DNA of 64,000 nt from SG8-32-3 sp964514055 (GTDB lineage: Archaea > Thermoproteota > Bathyarchaeia > Bathyarchaeales > Bathycorpusculaceae), in NCBI GenBank assembly GCA_964514055.1, contig CAZEPB010000003.1:62001-126000 (forward strand), written 5' to 3'. Below are positions 1 to 8,302 of this stretch, piece after piece. Position numbers and translations under genes: made by a program. Within the stretch, counting starts at the first letter, position 1. Each line of letters opens with the position of its first letter. The notes under the pieces were generated by a model, which worked only from the letters and a program-made list of their open reading frames with translations, made no database searches and was not told the DNA's origin.

Positions 1-453
1 GGTGTTACGTTGCGAACCGTGAAGAGAAGAGTTCTATCTGCGAAGAACAGCACTTTTATCGGGTCTTACGTCGAAGATGAACTTGCAGGTTTCATTCAGC
101 TCGTTCACGGAGACAACATAGCGGTAACATCTCAGATACTGTCGCTGCAAAAACATTGGGACAAAGCCGTAAACAACGCGCTGTTGGCAAGGGCAGTCGA
201 AGTTTGCGCGAATAAACAAGTTAAATGGCTTATGTATGGTAGAATGGGAAACCACCCATCACTGGATAGGTTTAAACAAAACAACGGGTTCGCTCGCTTT
301 TCACTGACAAGATATTATGTGCTTCTGACGGCAAAAGGCAAAATAGCTGCGAAATTGGGTTTGCATAGAGAATTTAAGGATGTTCTTCCGCAATCAATCA
401 AGTATAGGCTCATTCCAGTTTATAATTGGATAAGTAGAATCAAAGCAAAATGA
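1..453 (+). CDS. C-terminal part of a GNAT/FemAB-like acyltransferase (5' end outside window)
   Basis: The reading frame is open from base 1 with no stop before it, so the true start lies upstream; the first possible start inside the window (TTG at 10) is probably internal. About 150 codons are visible. The pattern of a beta strand (GSYVEDELAGFIQLV), a long helix (NNALLARAVEVC), a strand (VKWLMYGRM) and a bulged NNGF turn resembles the C-terminal half of GNAT-fold acyltransferases of the FemAB/BioF2 type, which often sit in polysaccharide loci. The neighbouring glycosyltransferases and flippase fit an enzyme that decorates surface sugars. The acyl donor and acceptor cannot be read from this fragment. 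Confidence 0.5.
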   Translation, partial: GVTLRTVKRRVLSAKNSTFIGSYVEDELAGFIQLVHGDNIAVTSQILSLQKHWDKAVNNALLARAVEVCANKQVKWLMYGRMGNHPSLDRFKQNNGFARFSLTRYYVLLTAKGKIAAKLGLHREFKDVLPQSIKYRLIPVYNWISRIKAK

Positions 454-487
454 AGCTGTAAAACCCGCAACGAAAGGAAGACATACT

Positions 488-616
488 ATGGATGAAGTTT
501 TTAGGAGTTTTCTGTCTCACTCTGGAGAGGGATTTTTGTCTCAGGTTAGCTCTGAAGCTTCACTTAAAGAATTTTATCCTCTTAGGGTTTTTCTGAATTG
601 GCTTTCCCATGTGTAG
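488..616 (+). pseudogene. 42-codon frame with a good ribosome binding site, possible 5' remnant of a glycan gene
   Basis: ATG at 488 is preceded by a purine-rich Shine-Dalgarno (aaaggaag, 7 bases before the start). It opens 42 codons beginning MDEVFRSFLSH and ending in TAG at 614-616. The last 57 bases run antisense into the 3' end of the pyruvyltransferase-nitroreductase gene, where the coding sequence belongs to that gene. One reading is that this is the surviving 5' end of a gene cut off when the minus-strand gene arrived. It could equally be a chance frame. No family is recognised. Confidence 0.25.
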
Positions 617-2188
617 AGCTTTCCGCTCATTTATGGTCTGTTCGCTGTAGCCTAAAAAGAGAATGGCACCCACTATATAACTGCTTTTCAGTTTGAGGAG
701 TTTTTTTATTCGATTTCCCTTTTCAGGGTTAGCTGAACAGAAACAGCTTTTTAGTCCCAGTGCCTCAGCAGCTATCATCATATTTTGCATTGAGCAGGCT
801 GAGTCCTGCCAAATAAAACGGTTTTGCCAGCTTTTCAGCTTCAAGGTTCCTGCTTTCTCGGTGTCATATAGAACTAGGATTGCGTGAGCTGGCTGGCTGT
901 TTTTAAACCAAATGCTAGTATTTTGGCAGAGAACCCTGAGGGCATCTCCATTGGAAATTGAGAGGAGTTGGACAGCCTGGGTGTTGGCTGCACTAGGTGC
1001 ATATAAGCCAGCTAAAAGGATTTGCCTGATTTTGTATGGCTCCACTGGCTTCGATGTCCATTTTCTTATAGACCTCCTGTTTTTAATGAGCTGTAAGAGG
1101 TCTTCAGGGTTGATTGAGACTGGAGTATTTTCGGGCTTACGAATGGAACTTTTCATGTATGTGAAAATCATGCTTCTGAAGTTGTCAAAGTAGCTGGACA
1201 GGTCCACTGGCTGAGGCTTTTTCGTTATTGTCTTTTGGATTAATCGAGGTATTTCTGAAATGTGTTTCACAATGACTACGTCTGGAAGGATATTCCTGCA
1301 ACCAGTTATTTTGTGAGGGATTTTTCCCTCTATCGCTATACATGGTGTTTGTGTGAGCTGGCTGAATACGGCTCCATGAAATCTGTCTGTTATGACTATC
1401 TGAAATTTTTGATAGATTGCGAAGACTTCGTTTATGTACTCTTCTCTGTTTTGGTCTGTCAGGTCTACATCAGATGTCTGAACGTCTTTCACTGTCGCAT
1501 TTTCAAATCCTGCAGTTATAGATTTATGGTAGTTTTTACAGTCAATTTTTCTGGCTAAGTCTAAGACTATTAAAAAAAGATCCTTTTCGGAGATTAGAGT
1601 GGATGCTTTCAGCGGTTTTCTCAGCTTTTTGATAAGGCTTCTGTATCTCTCTTCTGCTAGGCTTTCCTGGTCGTTTCTTAACACAAACAGTATTCCTTTT
1701 CTAGGGGCACCTATTTTTTTGGGTTTAAGATAGAATACGAAATCAGGGAAGAATGTTGCTCTGCAGTTAAACTGGCTTCTCAGCAACTCTGCCTCTTCAG
1801 GGGTTCTACATAAAATGAGCAGGTTGTCTCTGCCTGAAAAGAAGATTCTATCCTCCTCAAAAATAGCTCTTCCTTCTTCTGTAGGCTCATAATAAACTGA
1901 GACTGGAAGCTGCACTATCATGTTATTTGGATAGGCGTCTATGATGTCTTTTCTTTGTCTGTGAGAGAAATGATATTTGGATCCAAAATTTCCTTGGCTG
2001 TGCAGGAAAATTAAGTCCTCTTTTTTAACAATTTTGCCTAGCTTATGTGTCTCATTTTTGCAGAGCTTGATTACGTCGTAGTCTGGGAACTTCTCTTTCA
2101 GGAATTTTGATATTGCCAGTGTCTGAGCATGATCACCTACGCTGTGGAAGCTGGGCGGAAAGACTCCTACCCAGATTATCCTTTTCAT
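560..2188 (-). CDS. polysaccharide pyruvyl transferase - nitroreductase fusion protein
   Basis: 542 aa, two enzymes in one chain. Residues 1-320 match the polysaccharide pyruvyl transferase family (CsaB/WcaK-like): a GDHAQT loop at 18-23, as expected after the first strand, and the diagnostic DRFHGA motif at 268-273. Such enzymes move a pyruvyl group from PEP to a sugar, forming a ketal. Residues 360-540 are a nitroreductase-type FMN domain, with RRSIRKW at 371-377 for the FMN phosphate, the PSAANTQ segment at 398-404 and GLKSCF at 478-483. No transmembrane segment is seen, so the protein is probably cytoplasmic. The ATG start overlaps the preceding minus-strand frame by 4 bases. The nitroreductase substrate is unknown; its fusion suggests a redox step on the same glycan or on a flavin/F420-linked partner. 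Confidence 0.85.
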   Translation of the reverse strand: MKRIIWVGVFPPSFHSVGDHAQTLAISKFLKEKFPDYDVIKLCKNETHKLGKIVKKEDLIFLHSQGNFGSKYHFSHRQRKDIIDAYPNNMIVQLPVSVYYEPTEEGRAIFEEDRIFFSGRDNLLILCRTPEEAELLRSQFNCRATFFPDFVFYLKPKKIGAPRKGILFVLRNDQESLAEERYRSLIKKLRKPLKASTLISEKDLFLIVLDLARKIDCKNYHKSITAGFENATVKDVQTSDVDLTDQNREEYINEVFAIYQKFQIVITDRFHGAVFSQLTQTPCIAIEGKIPHKITGCRNILPDVVIVKHISEIPRLIQKTITKKPQPVDLSSYFDNFRSMIFTYMKSSIRKPENTPVSINPEDLLQLIKNRRSIRKWTSKPVEPYKIRQILLAGLYAPSAANTQAVQLLSISNGDALRVLCQNTSIWFKNSQPAHAILVLYDTEKAGTLKLKSWQNRFIWQDSACSMQNMMIAAEALGLKSCFCSANPEKGNRIKKLLKLKSSYIVGAILFLGYSEQTINERKALHMGKPIQKNPKRIKFFK

Positions 2189-2463
2189 TTTGTTTCAGAC
2201 TCCTCTTCATTCGGTCTAGTCAGTACCCACATATCACGGGTACTCCTCCAGTGAATAAGACTCCCGTGTGAAGTCTTCCAGTCTTTTACGTTAAAAAGAT
2301 TCTGGTACCTCTGCACACTGCGGATTAAATGTTCAAAACCGCACATAAGCATATGATCAATTAAGTAATGGAATTTGCAAATTGTAAAATCAGTATAATT
2401 AGAGTCCCTCAAAATTGTTATAAGAACAAGAACCAACACATAATCCTGCAAGCAGTAACGCAA
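2185..2463 (-). CDS. hypothetical 92-aa frame upstream of the fusion gene, possible gene remnant
   Basis: TTG at 2463 opens 92 codons that end 4 bases inside the start of the fusion gene, a spacing typical of coupled genes. The N-terminal half is rich in Leu, Ile and Val and looks unlike a soluble domain. The C-terminal half (HGSLIHW, then MWVLTRP) looks protein-like, and an internal ATG-initiated version from MLMCGFEHL is possible. It may be the 3' remnant of a longer gene broken during rearrangement of the locus, because the divergent GT2 gene starts only 10 bases away and leaves no room for a promoter. I do not recognise a family. Confidence 0.3.
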   Translation of the reverse strand: MRYCLQDYVLVLVLITILRDSNYTDFTICKFHYLIDHMLMCGFEHLIRSVQRYQNLFNVKDWKTSHGSLIHWRSTRDMWVLTRPNEEESETK

Positions 2464-2473
2464 CCGTGATTAT

Positions 2474-3325
2474 ATGAAAGTTGACTTATGCACATGGACC
2501 AAAAACGGGGCTAAAACGCTAATTCCAGTTTTAAAAAGGATAGATGACGTTATCCCCCGCGAGGAAGTAGGAGAGAAAATAGCGGTAGACGACTCAAGTG
2601 TGGACAGCACAGTTAAGATGCTGAAAGATTTTAATTGGAAAGTTTATCCAAACCGTAGCGGCTTCATAAATGGGGGAACCACAGAAGCACTACGCCATGT
2701 CAAGTCAAAATTTTTTGTCTCTGTTGAACAGGATGTTCTGCTAGGCAGAAACTGGTGGGACATTGTACCCAAGAATATGGATGATGAAACGGTTGCAGTA
2801 GCTCAAGGGGTAGAAATTTCAACTAACAGAGCGGAGAGGGGAATTGACAAATATCACCTAAAAAAACTTAGGAAAATGCCTCTGGAAAAAAGGGCTATGC
2901 TGTGGAAAACCATTGGAAACAACATTTACCGTTCAGAAATTATTAGAAAACTTGGCTTTGTTGATGATTCAACCGCTATGACGCCGTTTTATTGGAAAAT
3001 TACTGCCAATGGTTTTAAATGGATTACTGACATTAACGCAGTTTCAACTCACCTCCACGGCGACATATTTGATGCTGTTCGTCACACTGTGACATTTTAC
3101 AGTCTAACACAAGAAAACACGTATTTAGACAGAATGAGCACCTACCGATATTTAGCAGGGCTTGCTTTTAGTCCTTTTAAAGGATTAAAGTTGGCTTTAG
3201 CAACAAATGAACCTGAAGTTCAGTTACTATTGGTACTGAGAAAAATGGCGTTAACTCCTACATTTTTTCAGAGAAAACAACGTAGGCGCTATAATCTACA
3301 AAAAACAAAAATGACAAAGTCATGA
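2474..3325 (+). CDS. family 2 glycosyltransferase
   Basis: 283 aa. The N-terminus has the GT-A nucleotide-sugar fold: VDDSS at 38-42 follows the second strand, and EQD at 85-87 stands where the metal-binding DXD motif falls. The C-terminal part carries several aromatic and basic residues and ends in a very basic tail, compatible with peripheral membrane attachment. It transfers a sugar from a nucleotide-activated donor; donor and acceptor cannot be told. It starts at ATG 2474 and is followed after one base by the GT4 gene, so the two are likely co-transcribed. The A+T-rich codon use resembles its neighbours in this accessory locus. Confidence 0.8.
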   Translation: MKVDLCTWTKNGAKTLIPVLKRIDDVIPREEVGEKIAVDDSSVDSTVKMLKDFNWKVYPNRSGFINGGTTEALRHVKSKFFVSVEQDVLLGRNWWDIVPKNMDDETVAVAQGVEISTNRAERGIDKYHLKKLRKMPLEKRAMLWKTIGNNIYRSEIIRKLGFVDDSTAMTPFYWKITANGFKWITDINAVSTHLHGDIFDAVRHTVTFYSLTQENTYLDRMSTYRYLAGLAFSPFKGLKLALATNEPEVQLLLVLRKMALTPTFFQRKQRRRYNLQKTKMTKS

Positions 3326-3335
3326 ATTGATAGCT

Positions 3336-4586
3336 ATGAACAAAGTGCTGATAGTAGCTTACCATTTTCCGCCTCTCAGCGGAGGAGGCGTGTTCAGAAC
3401 TCTAAAATTTACAAAATATCTTCTTGAATTTGGCTATCAACCGCACGTTCTGACAGTTAAGAATCCTATGTATAGGACAAAAGACGCCGCGCTACTTAGA
3501 GAAATTCCACCAGAAGCCAAGGTTTACAGAACATTCTCTTTTGAACATAGGATACTTCGAGCGCCGCGACTGCTAGGCATGAATCTGAAATGGTTTCACA
3601 TTCCAGATGAGAACATTGGATGGTTGCCCTCTGCTGTTCGCCAAGGAGAAAAAATAATTAAAAAAGAGCACATCAACGTAGTGTACGCAACCGCCCCAAT
3701 ATTCACAAGCCTCTTAATTGGGTTCCTGCTGAAAAAGAAAACTGGAAAACCCCTAGTAGTGGATTACAGAGACCCGTGGACACAAAATGTTTTTGTTAAA
3801 TACCCTTCAAAGCTTCACAGAGAAATAGAGGATAAAATGGAAACTTCTGTTTTAGCAGCCGCTGACCATGTAATAGTAACCGCTGAACCAATGAAACATA
3901 AGTTAGTTGAAAAATACCCTTTCACTAAAGGAAAAATCGACACGATAACAAACGGATTTGACCCAGAAGACTTCAAAAATCTGACGGCGAAGAAGGATAA
4001 AGAAAAATTTGTAATCGCATATACGGGCAGTCTCTATGGACTGCGAACAGGCACAAAGTTTTTCACGGCTCTCAAAGAGTTAATTGAAGAAAATCCAGAA
4101 CTGCAAACTAAGATGCAAGTGCTGTTTGCAGGGTTGCCTAGCAAACAAGCTGTGTTTTTAATAGAAAAGTTTGGGTTAAAAAACGTGGTAAAACTTCTCG
4201 GTTACAGGTCGCACCAAGAAAGCCTGACGCTTATGGCTAACGCTGATGTTCTCCTATTAATAATGTCCTCAGACGAAGTGCGTGATGCAAAAATTGGGAC
4301 GCTTACGATTCCAGGAAAATTGTTTGAATATTTAGGCGCAAAAAGACCAATCTTGGCAATCGCACCACCAGGACCCGCTGCAGACATAATAAGCTCAACC
4401 AAAACTGGAGTGATTGTGCCTCCTCGGGATACAGGTGTAATCGCACAAGCCATTTTCAAACTTTTTCAGGAATGGAAAAGCGGAACCTTAAAAGTTGCAG
4501 AGAGCGACGTGTCAGAGTACGATAGAAGAGTGTTAACTCAAAAGTTAGCCGAGGTCTTTCAGCAAGTTCAGTGCTTAAAACCATAA
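3336..4586 (+). CDS. family 4 glycosyltransferase
   Basis: 416 aa from ATG 3336 (a TTG at 3327 is also in frame). GT-B fold: a glycine-rich GGGVFR loop near residue 18 binds the acceptor side. The C-terminal domain has the TGSLYGLRTG strand-loop and a PGKLFEYLGAKRPILA segment, the usual nucleotide-sugar donor site of GT4 enzymes (E-x7-E-like region). It probably retains the sugar configuration and builds a surface glycan or lipid-linked oligosaccharide with the GT2 enzyme just upstream and the flippase downstream. A 135-base gap separates it from the flippase gene, in which I see no further gene. Confidence 0.85.
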   Translation: MNKVLIVAYHFPPLSGGGVFRTLKFTKYLLEFGYQPHVLTVKNPMYRTKDAALLREIPPEAKVYRTFSFEHRILRAPRLLGMNLKWFHIPDENIGWLPSAVRQGEKIIKKEHINVVYATAPIFTSLLIGFLLKKKTGKPLVVDYRDPWTQNVFVKYPSKLHREIEDKMETSVLAAADHVIVTAEPMKHKLVEKYPFTKGKIDTITNGFDPEDFKNLTAKKDKEKFVIAYTGSLYGLRTGTKFFTALKELIEENPELQTKMQVLFAGLPSKQAVFLIEKFGLKNVVKLLGYRSHQESLTLMANADVLLLIMSSDEVRDAKIGTLTIPGKLFEYLGAKRPILAIAPPGPAADIISSTKTGVIVPPRDTGVIAQAIFKLFQEWKSGTLKVAESDVSEYDRRVLTQKLAEVFQQVQCLKP

Positions 4587-4721
4587 GCCTTCGTGTAACA
4601 AGCGAAGTTACGAAATTAGCAGAAACCACTTTCACTGGTGGACGATGTTTAACCACAGACCAATACTTACCGATGTAAAGTTAAATAAATTGGCAGTATG
4701 CAATGAACTAAATCAAAGGGT

Positions 4722-6245
4722 GTGAATGTGGCAAGAAAAGAGATCAGGCTGCAATACTCGGGCTACGTCATTTTCGCCGCCAAATTAATTAGCGTGGCAA
4801 CTGGACTTGTTTTTCAATTCATGCTGGGGCGAGCGATTGCAGCTGATAGCCCCGAATACGCCATATACGGTAACATAAACACAGTTCTCCCGTACTTCAC
4901 GTTGCTGGCTGGAATCGTGCCCTTCTGGGTTATGCGATGCGTCGCAAGAGAGAAAGAAGGAGCAACCAAAACAGGAATCGCAATAAATCTGCTTTTTTCC
5001 CTGATAGCCACCGCTGCTTATCTCGTTATCATACCGCTTATCTTACCCGCGCTTCTTTCCGAAGCTGGAGTCGCTAATCCTGCGGCGTATCTGCCTTTTT
5101 ACCTCATAGTTTCGGTTCAGATAATTGAAGTATATCTGATAGGACTCTTTGAACCATGCCTTCAAGCACGTACACCACAGTCAGTAGGCTACGGGTTGAT
5201 TTTACAACAAGTGTTTAGAGTCATTATAGGCTACTTGATAATCGTCCAGCTTGGTCAGCCTCTCCTCGGAGCGGTGATAAGTACCATCATTGCCCTCTCC
5301 TTACAAGCGGTCTATTACTCCAAACTTCTTGCAAGCGAATTGAAACAGCGAATGCAATGGGGGTATGTAAAGGAGTGGCTTAAAGGTTCAGTTTTGATAG
5401 TATACAGTGTTGTAGGAGGCGTGATCACAAACTTCGTTTTCATCATGCTTTTTTATTACGGAGGATACAGCAGCATGGACATATACTACGCTGCACTTCA
5501 GATCGCGAACGTCATCTCTTATGCTGGCTTCTTATCTTTCGCACTTTACCCGAAAATCTTGACAGAGAGACGAAGTGAAGACGTGACAGCTTCGATAAAG
5601 ACGGTGTTGATGTTTGCCCTTCCGATGACAGTCGGAGCCATATCGTTATCCAGCTCGTACATAGTACTCCTGAGACCTGGAACGGCAATGTACCCGGGCG
5701 CAGAATGGGTCCTTATAGTTTTGGCGTTGGATTCTCTGGTTCTGGCGGCTTCTGGCATTTATGGAGCCGTTCTCAGCGGGGTCGAAACCGTTGACCGCGA
5801 GAAATTATCGTTCAAATCACTGACTCGAAGCAAATTATTCAGGTATTACTCTCTGTATTACGTTCATTCTGCCATATCGATTCCAATAACCTATTACATT
5901 TTAACAACATACGCTTTCCAGCAACCTTTGATGGCAGCGTTATCGGTCTGCGCAATTAACTCTGCAGTACGGTTTGCTATGTTTCTCATCTTAGTCATTA
6001 TGGTTCGCGGCATGTTCAAGATCACCATACCCTGGAAAAGCATCGGGAAGTATGGTGTGGCTTCCGCAGTTATGGCGGTTGTGCTGTTCCTCTTACCCTA
6101 CACAAACAGAATATTAACGACTTTGGCTTGGACCGCTGTGGGCGGCATAGTTTATTTGGCGGTGTTAATGGCGATTGACAAAGAAGCTCGAAAGCTACCT
6201 AAGACCATACTGCAAGAAATTAAGGGCAAAAACTCAAACGTTTAA
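4722..6245 (+). CDS. Wzx-like polysaccharide/lipid-linked oligosaccharide flippase (MOP superfamily)
   Basis: 507 aa, strongly hydrophobic, with about 12-14 membrane helices by inspection and short polar loops. The N-terminus starts with a charged patch (MNVARKEIRLQYSG) followed directly by the first helix, as in MOP-superfamily flippases that turn undecaprenyl- or dolichyl-linked sugars across the membrane. The GTG start at 4722 is chosen because a purine-rich aaaggg lies just before it. It is the last gene of the glycan locus on this strand and ends 35 bases before the 3' end of the Fe-S operon, so the two units converge. Confidence 0.8.
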   Translation: MNVARKEIRLQYSGYVIFAAKLISVATGLVFQFMLGRAIAADSPEYAIYGNINTVLPYFTLLAGIVPFWVMRCVAREKEGATKTGIAINLLFSLIATAAYLVIIPLILPALLSEAGVANPAAYLPFYLIVSVQIIEVYLIGLFEPCLQARTPQSVGYGLILQQVFRVIIGYLIIVQLGQPLLGAVISTIIALSLQAVYYSKLLASELKQRMQWGYVKEWLKGSVLIVYSVVGGVITNFVFIMLFYYGGYSSMDIYYAALQIANVISYAGFLSFALYPKILTERRSEDVTASIKTVLMFALPMTVGAISLSSSYIVLLRPGTAMYPGAEWVLIVLALDSLVLAASGIYGAVLSGVETVDREKLSFKSLTRSKLFRYYSLYYVHSAISIPITYYILTTYAFQQPLMAALSVCAINSAVRFAMFLILVIMVRGMFKITIPWKSIGKYGVASAVMAVVLFLLPYTNRILTTLAWTAVGGIVYLAVLMAIDKEARKLPKTILQEIKGKNSNV

Positions 6246-6280
6246 GCTTCATTATTCCCAATTAAGACGCAATACGCATG

Positions 6281-6550
6281 CTAAAGCAGAAGCGCAGCTA
6301 AAATGTCGTGTAACTCTTCTTTGTTCTTGATGCTTCTGAATATCGCCTTCCCGCTTGAATAAGCGCGGAAAGAGATGTCTCGAAAAGATAATTCGAAGAT
6401 TATTCCCGCAAGAGTTTTCTTCAGCTTTGCCTTCTTGAGGATTCTGGCGATGGCTTCATCTTTTTTGTCGTATTTGAATGTGACGATTATGTCTTTTTCT
6501 GCGCCGCAGGTTCCTTCGATTCTTGCCACGTAATCTTCAACTTTGGACAT
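6281..6550 (-). CDS. small conserved-looking protein with TBP-half-like sequence, last gene of the Fe-S operon
   Basis: 89 aa. Its ATG overlaps the sufS stop (TAATG), so translation is coupled. The first 20 residues contain one cysteine (GTCGAEK). The second half reads AGIIFEL, then a strand, then SSGKAIF, then a helix KNKEELHDIL. This order resembles the end of one half-repeat of TATA-binding protein (a GLIYR-like strand, an IFSSGK strand, then a helix). The likeness rests on a few positions and may be a general alpha/beta roll such as Pcc1. Position suggests a role in Fe-S assembly or its control. Function is not known. Confidence 0.6.
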   Translation of the reverse strand: MSKVEDYVARIEGTCGAEKDIIVTFKYDKKDEAIARILKKAKLKKTLAGIIFELSFRDISFRAYSSGKAIFRSIKNKEELHDILAALLL

Positions 6551-7788
6551 TAGAACTGCTCAATCTCCTTTAAAACTTCGACGAAGCGGTCAATCTCTTC
6601 ACGGGTGTTGTAAATGTAGAAGCTTGCTCTCGCAGAAGATTGCAGTTTGAAAATCTGATGTAACGGTTGTGCACAGTGGAAGCCGCTGCGTATCATGATT
6701 CCATAATTGTCAAGGAAAAGGGCGACATCATGGGAAGATAAACCAACGATGCCGAACGGCATTATTCCACACTTGACGGAGGGGTCACTGGGACCATAGA
6801 GCACGAGTTTGGTGCAACAGCTTTCCATTGTCTTTACAGCGTATTCAGTCAGCATTTTTTCATGCTTTAAAACTTCAGACATGCCTATGTTTTCTAAGTA
6901 TTTGATTGCTTCCATAAGCGCGACGCCACCGCAGATGTTTGGTGTTCCAGCTTCAAACTTCCAAGGTGGATCATTCCAACTTATGCCACACCGTTCGGTT
7001 TTTTTGTTGAATACTACTTCTTTGATCATTTCGCCTCCGCCTTGGAAAGGTGCCATCTGTTCAAGGAGGTGTTTTTTGCCGTAAAGTGCGCCTATGCCTG
7101 TGGGTCCCAGCATTTTGTGTCCGGAAAAAGCCAGAAAATCCACGTCTAAGTCTCTGACATCCACAGGTATGTGAGGAACTGATTGAGCGCCGTCCACAAG
7201 CATCAAGGCACCGTTTTCATGGGCTTCTTTGGCGATTCTCTTGACGTCGTTGATTACGCCGCTGACGTTTGAAACGTGGCTGAGGCTTGCAAGCTTGGTC
7301 TTGCTGGAGATTTTGCTCTCAAAGTCCTCGTAGTTAAGAGTGCCGTCATCGTTCACCTTCGCGTATTTAAGGGTGAAACCTGTGATTTTCGAGATTATCT
7401 CCCATGGAACGATGTTGCTGTGGTGTTCCATTAAAGACACCAAAACCTCATCGCCTTTTTTCAGGTTGCGAAGCCCCCAAGAATACGCGACTAAGTTAAC
7501 TGCTTCGGTAGTGCCTCTTACGAAGACTATTTCTGTTGCGTCTTTCGCATTGATGAACTTAGCAATCTTCTCTCTTGTCTTTTCATGTAATTCTGTTGCT
7601 TCCTGAGAAAGCGTGTGAACAGCTCGGTGAACATTGGCGTTGTGGTTTTCATAAAAGTTTTTTATGGCGTCGATTACCTGTCGGGGTTTCTGCGTAGTCG
7701 CAGCATTGTCAAAGTAGATTAAGGGGTTGTTGTTTATTTTTCGTTTCAGTATCGGAAAGTCTTCGCGAATCCTGTAGGGATCTAAAAT
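6550..7788 (-). CDS. sufS: SufS-type cysteine desulfurase, apparent ATT start
   Basis: 412 aa when started at 7788. Group II cysteine desulfurase: the N-terminal FDNAATTQKPRQV motif, a PLP-binding SGHK lysine in FSGHKMLGPTG, and the catalytic cysteine in RSGFHCAQP. It removes sulfur from cysteine for the IscU scaffold encoded just upstream. No ATG, GTG or TTG exists in frame between the upstream TGA (about 90 bases earlier, inside iscU) and position 7443, yet the family-conserved N-terminus is fully coded. The strong ggagga at about 7795-7800 places an ATT at 7788-7786 seven bases downstream; an ATA at 7791-7789 is the alternative. The ATT shares one base with the iscU stop. A frameshift is unlikely because the frame is intact throughout. 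Confidence 0.9.
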   Translation of the reverse strand: MLDPYRIREDFPILKRKINNNPLIYFDNAATTQKPRQVIDAIKNFYENHNANVHRAVHTLSQEATELHEKTREKIAKFINAKDATEIVFVRGTTEAVNLVAYSWGLRNLKKGDEVLVSLMEHHSNIVPWEIISKITGFTLKYAKVNDDGTLNYEDFESKISSKTKLASLSHVSNVSGVINDVKRIAKEAHENGALMLVDGAQSVPHIPVDVRDLDVDFLAFSGHKMLGPTGIGALYGKKHLLEQMAPFQGGGEMIKEVVFNKKTERCGISWNDPPWKFEAGTPNICGGVALMEAIKYLENIGMSEVLKHEKMLTEYAVKTMESCCTKLVLYGPSDPSVKCGIMPFGIVGLSSHDVALFLDNYGIMIRSGFHCAQPLHQIFKLQSSARASFYIYNTREEIDRFVEVLKEIEQF

Positions 7789-8300
7789 TATTTTTCCTCC
7801 GTTTCCTCCGCTACCTTCAGTCTCTTTGACAGTTTTTGAGCGAGCTCTTCCTCTTCGAGCGCCTGTTTCTCCTCAAAAGTTGATTCTTTGGGAATCCAGC
7901 TTGGAATCGAGCCTTTCTGCTCATAGTATTTTCTGATTGCTCGTTTGACAGCGCCCACAGCAAGGATGCCGCAGTGAAATTTGACGCTTGGCAAGCCGCC
8001 TACTTCTTCGGTTACTTTTTTCCACGTTACGTCTTTCCATGCATGCTCAAGGCTCATCCCCTTGATCATCTCGGTAACGATGCTGGCAGTAGCGATGTTC
8101 GCGGCACATCCATAGCTTTCAAACGAGATTTTTTCTATGATGTCTTTATCGTTAATCTTCATGTAGAAGGTTATCATGTCTCCGCAGGCGGGATTCCCTG
8201 CGACGGCGATAACGTTGGCGTCTTCCAGTTTTCCGAGGTTTTTTGGGTTTCTGAACAAGTCAAGAACTTTCTGGGTGTAAGGTAAGGGTACACGCGACAT
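7788..8300 (-). CDS. iscU: IscU/NifU-like Fe-S cluster scaffold
   Basis: 170 aa. The scaffold domain has the three cluster cysteines C39 (GNPACGD, with D41), C65 (SYGCAAN) and C110 (KFHCGIL), all present, so it should assemble [2Fe-2S] or [4Fe-4S] clusters from sulfur delivered by a desulfurase. The last 45 residues form a charged, probably helical extension rich in Glu and Lys, seen in several archaeal IscU proteins. It lies two bases after the IscS-like gene and overlaps sufS by one base, so the three are one operon. Confidence 0.93.
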   Translation of the reverse strand: MSRVPLPYTQKVLDLFRNPKNLGKLEDANVIAVAGNPACGDMITFYMKINDKDIIEKISFESYGCAANIATASIVTEMIKGMSLEHAWKDVTWKKVTEEVGGLPSVKFHCGILAVGAVKRAIRKYYEQKGSIPSWIPKESTFEEKQALEEEELAQKLSKRLKVAEETEEK

Positions 8301-8302
8301 TC

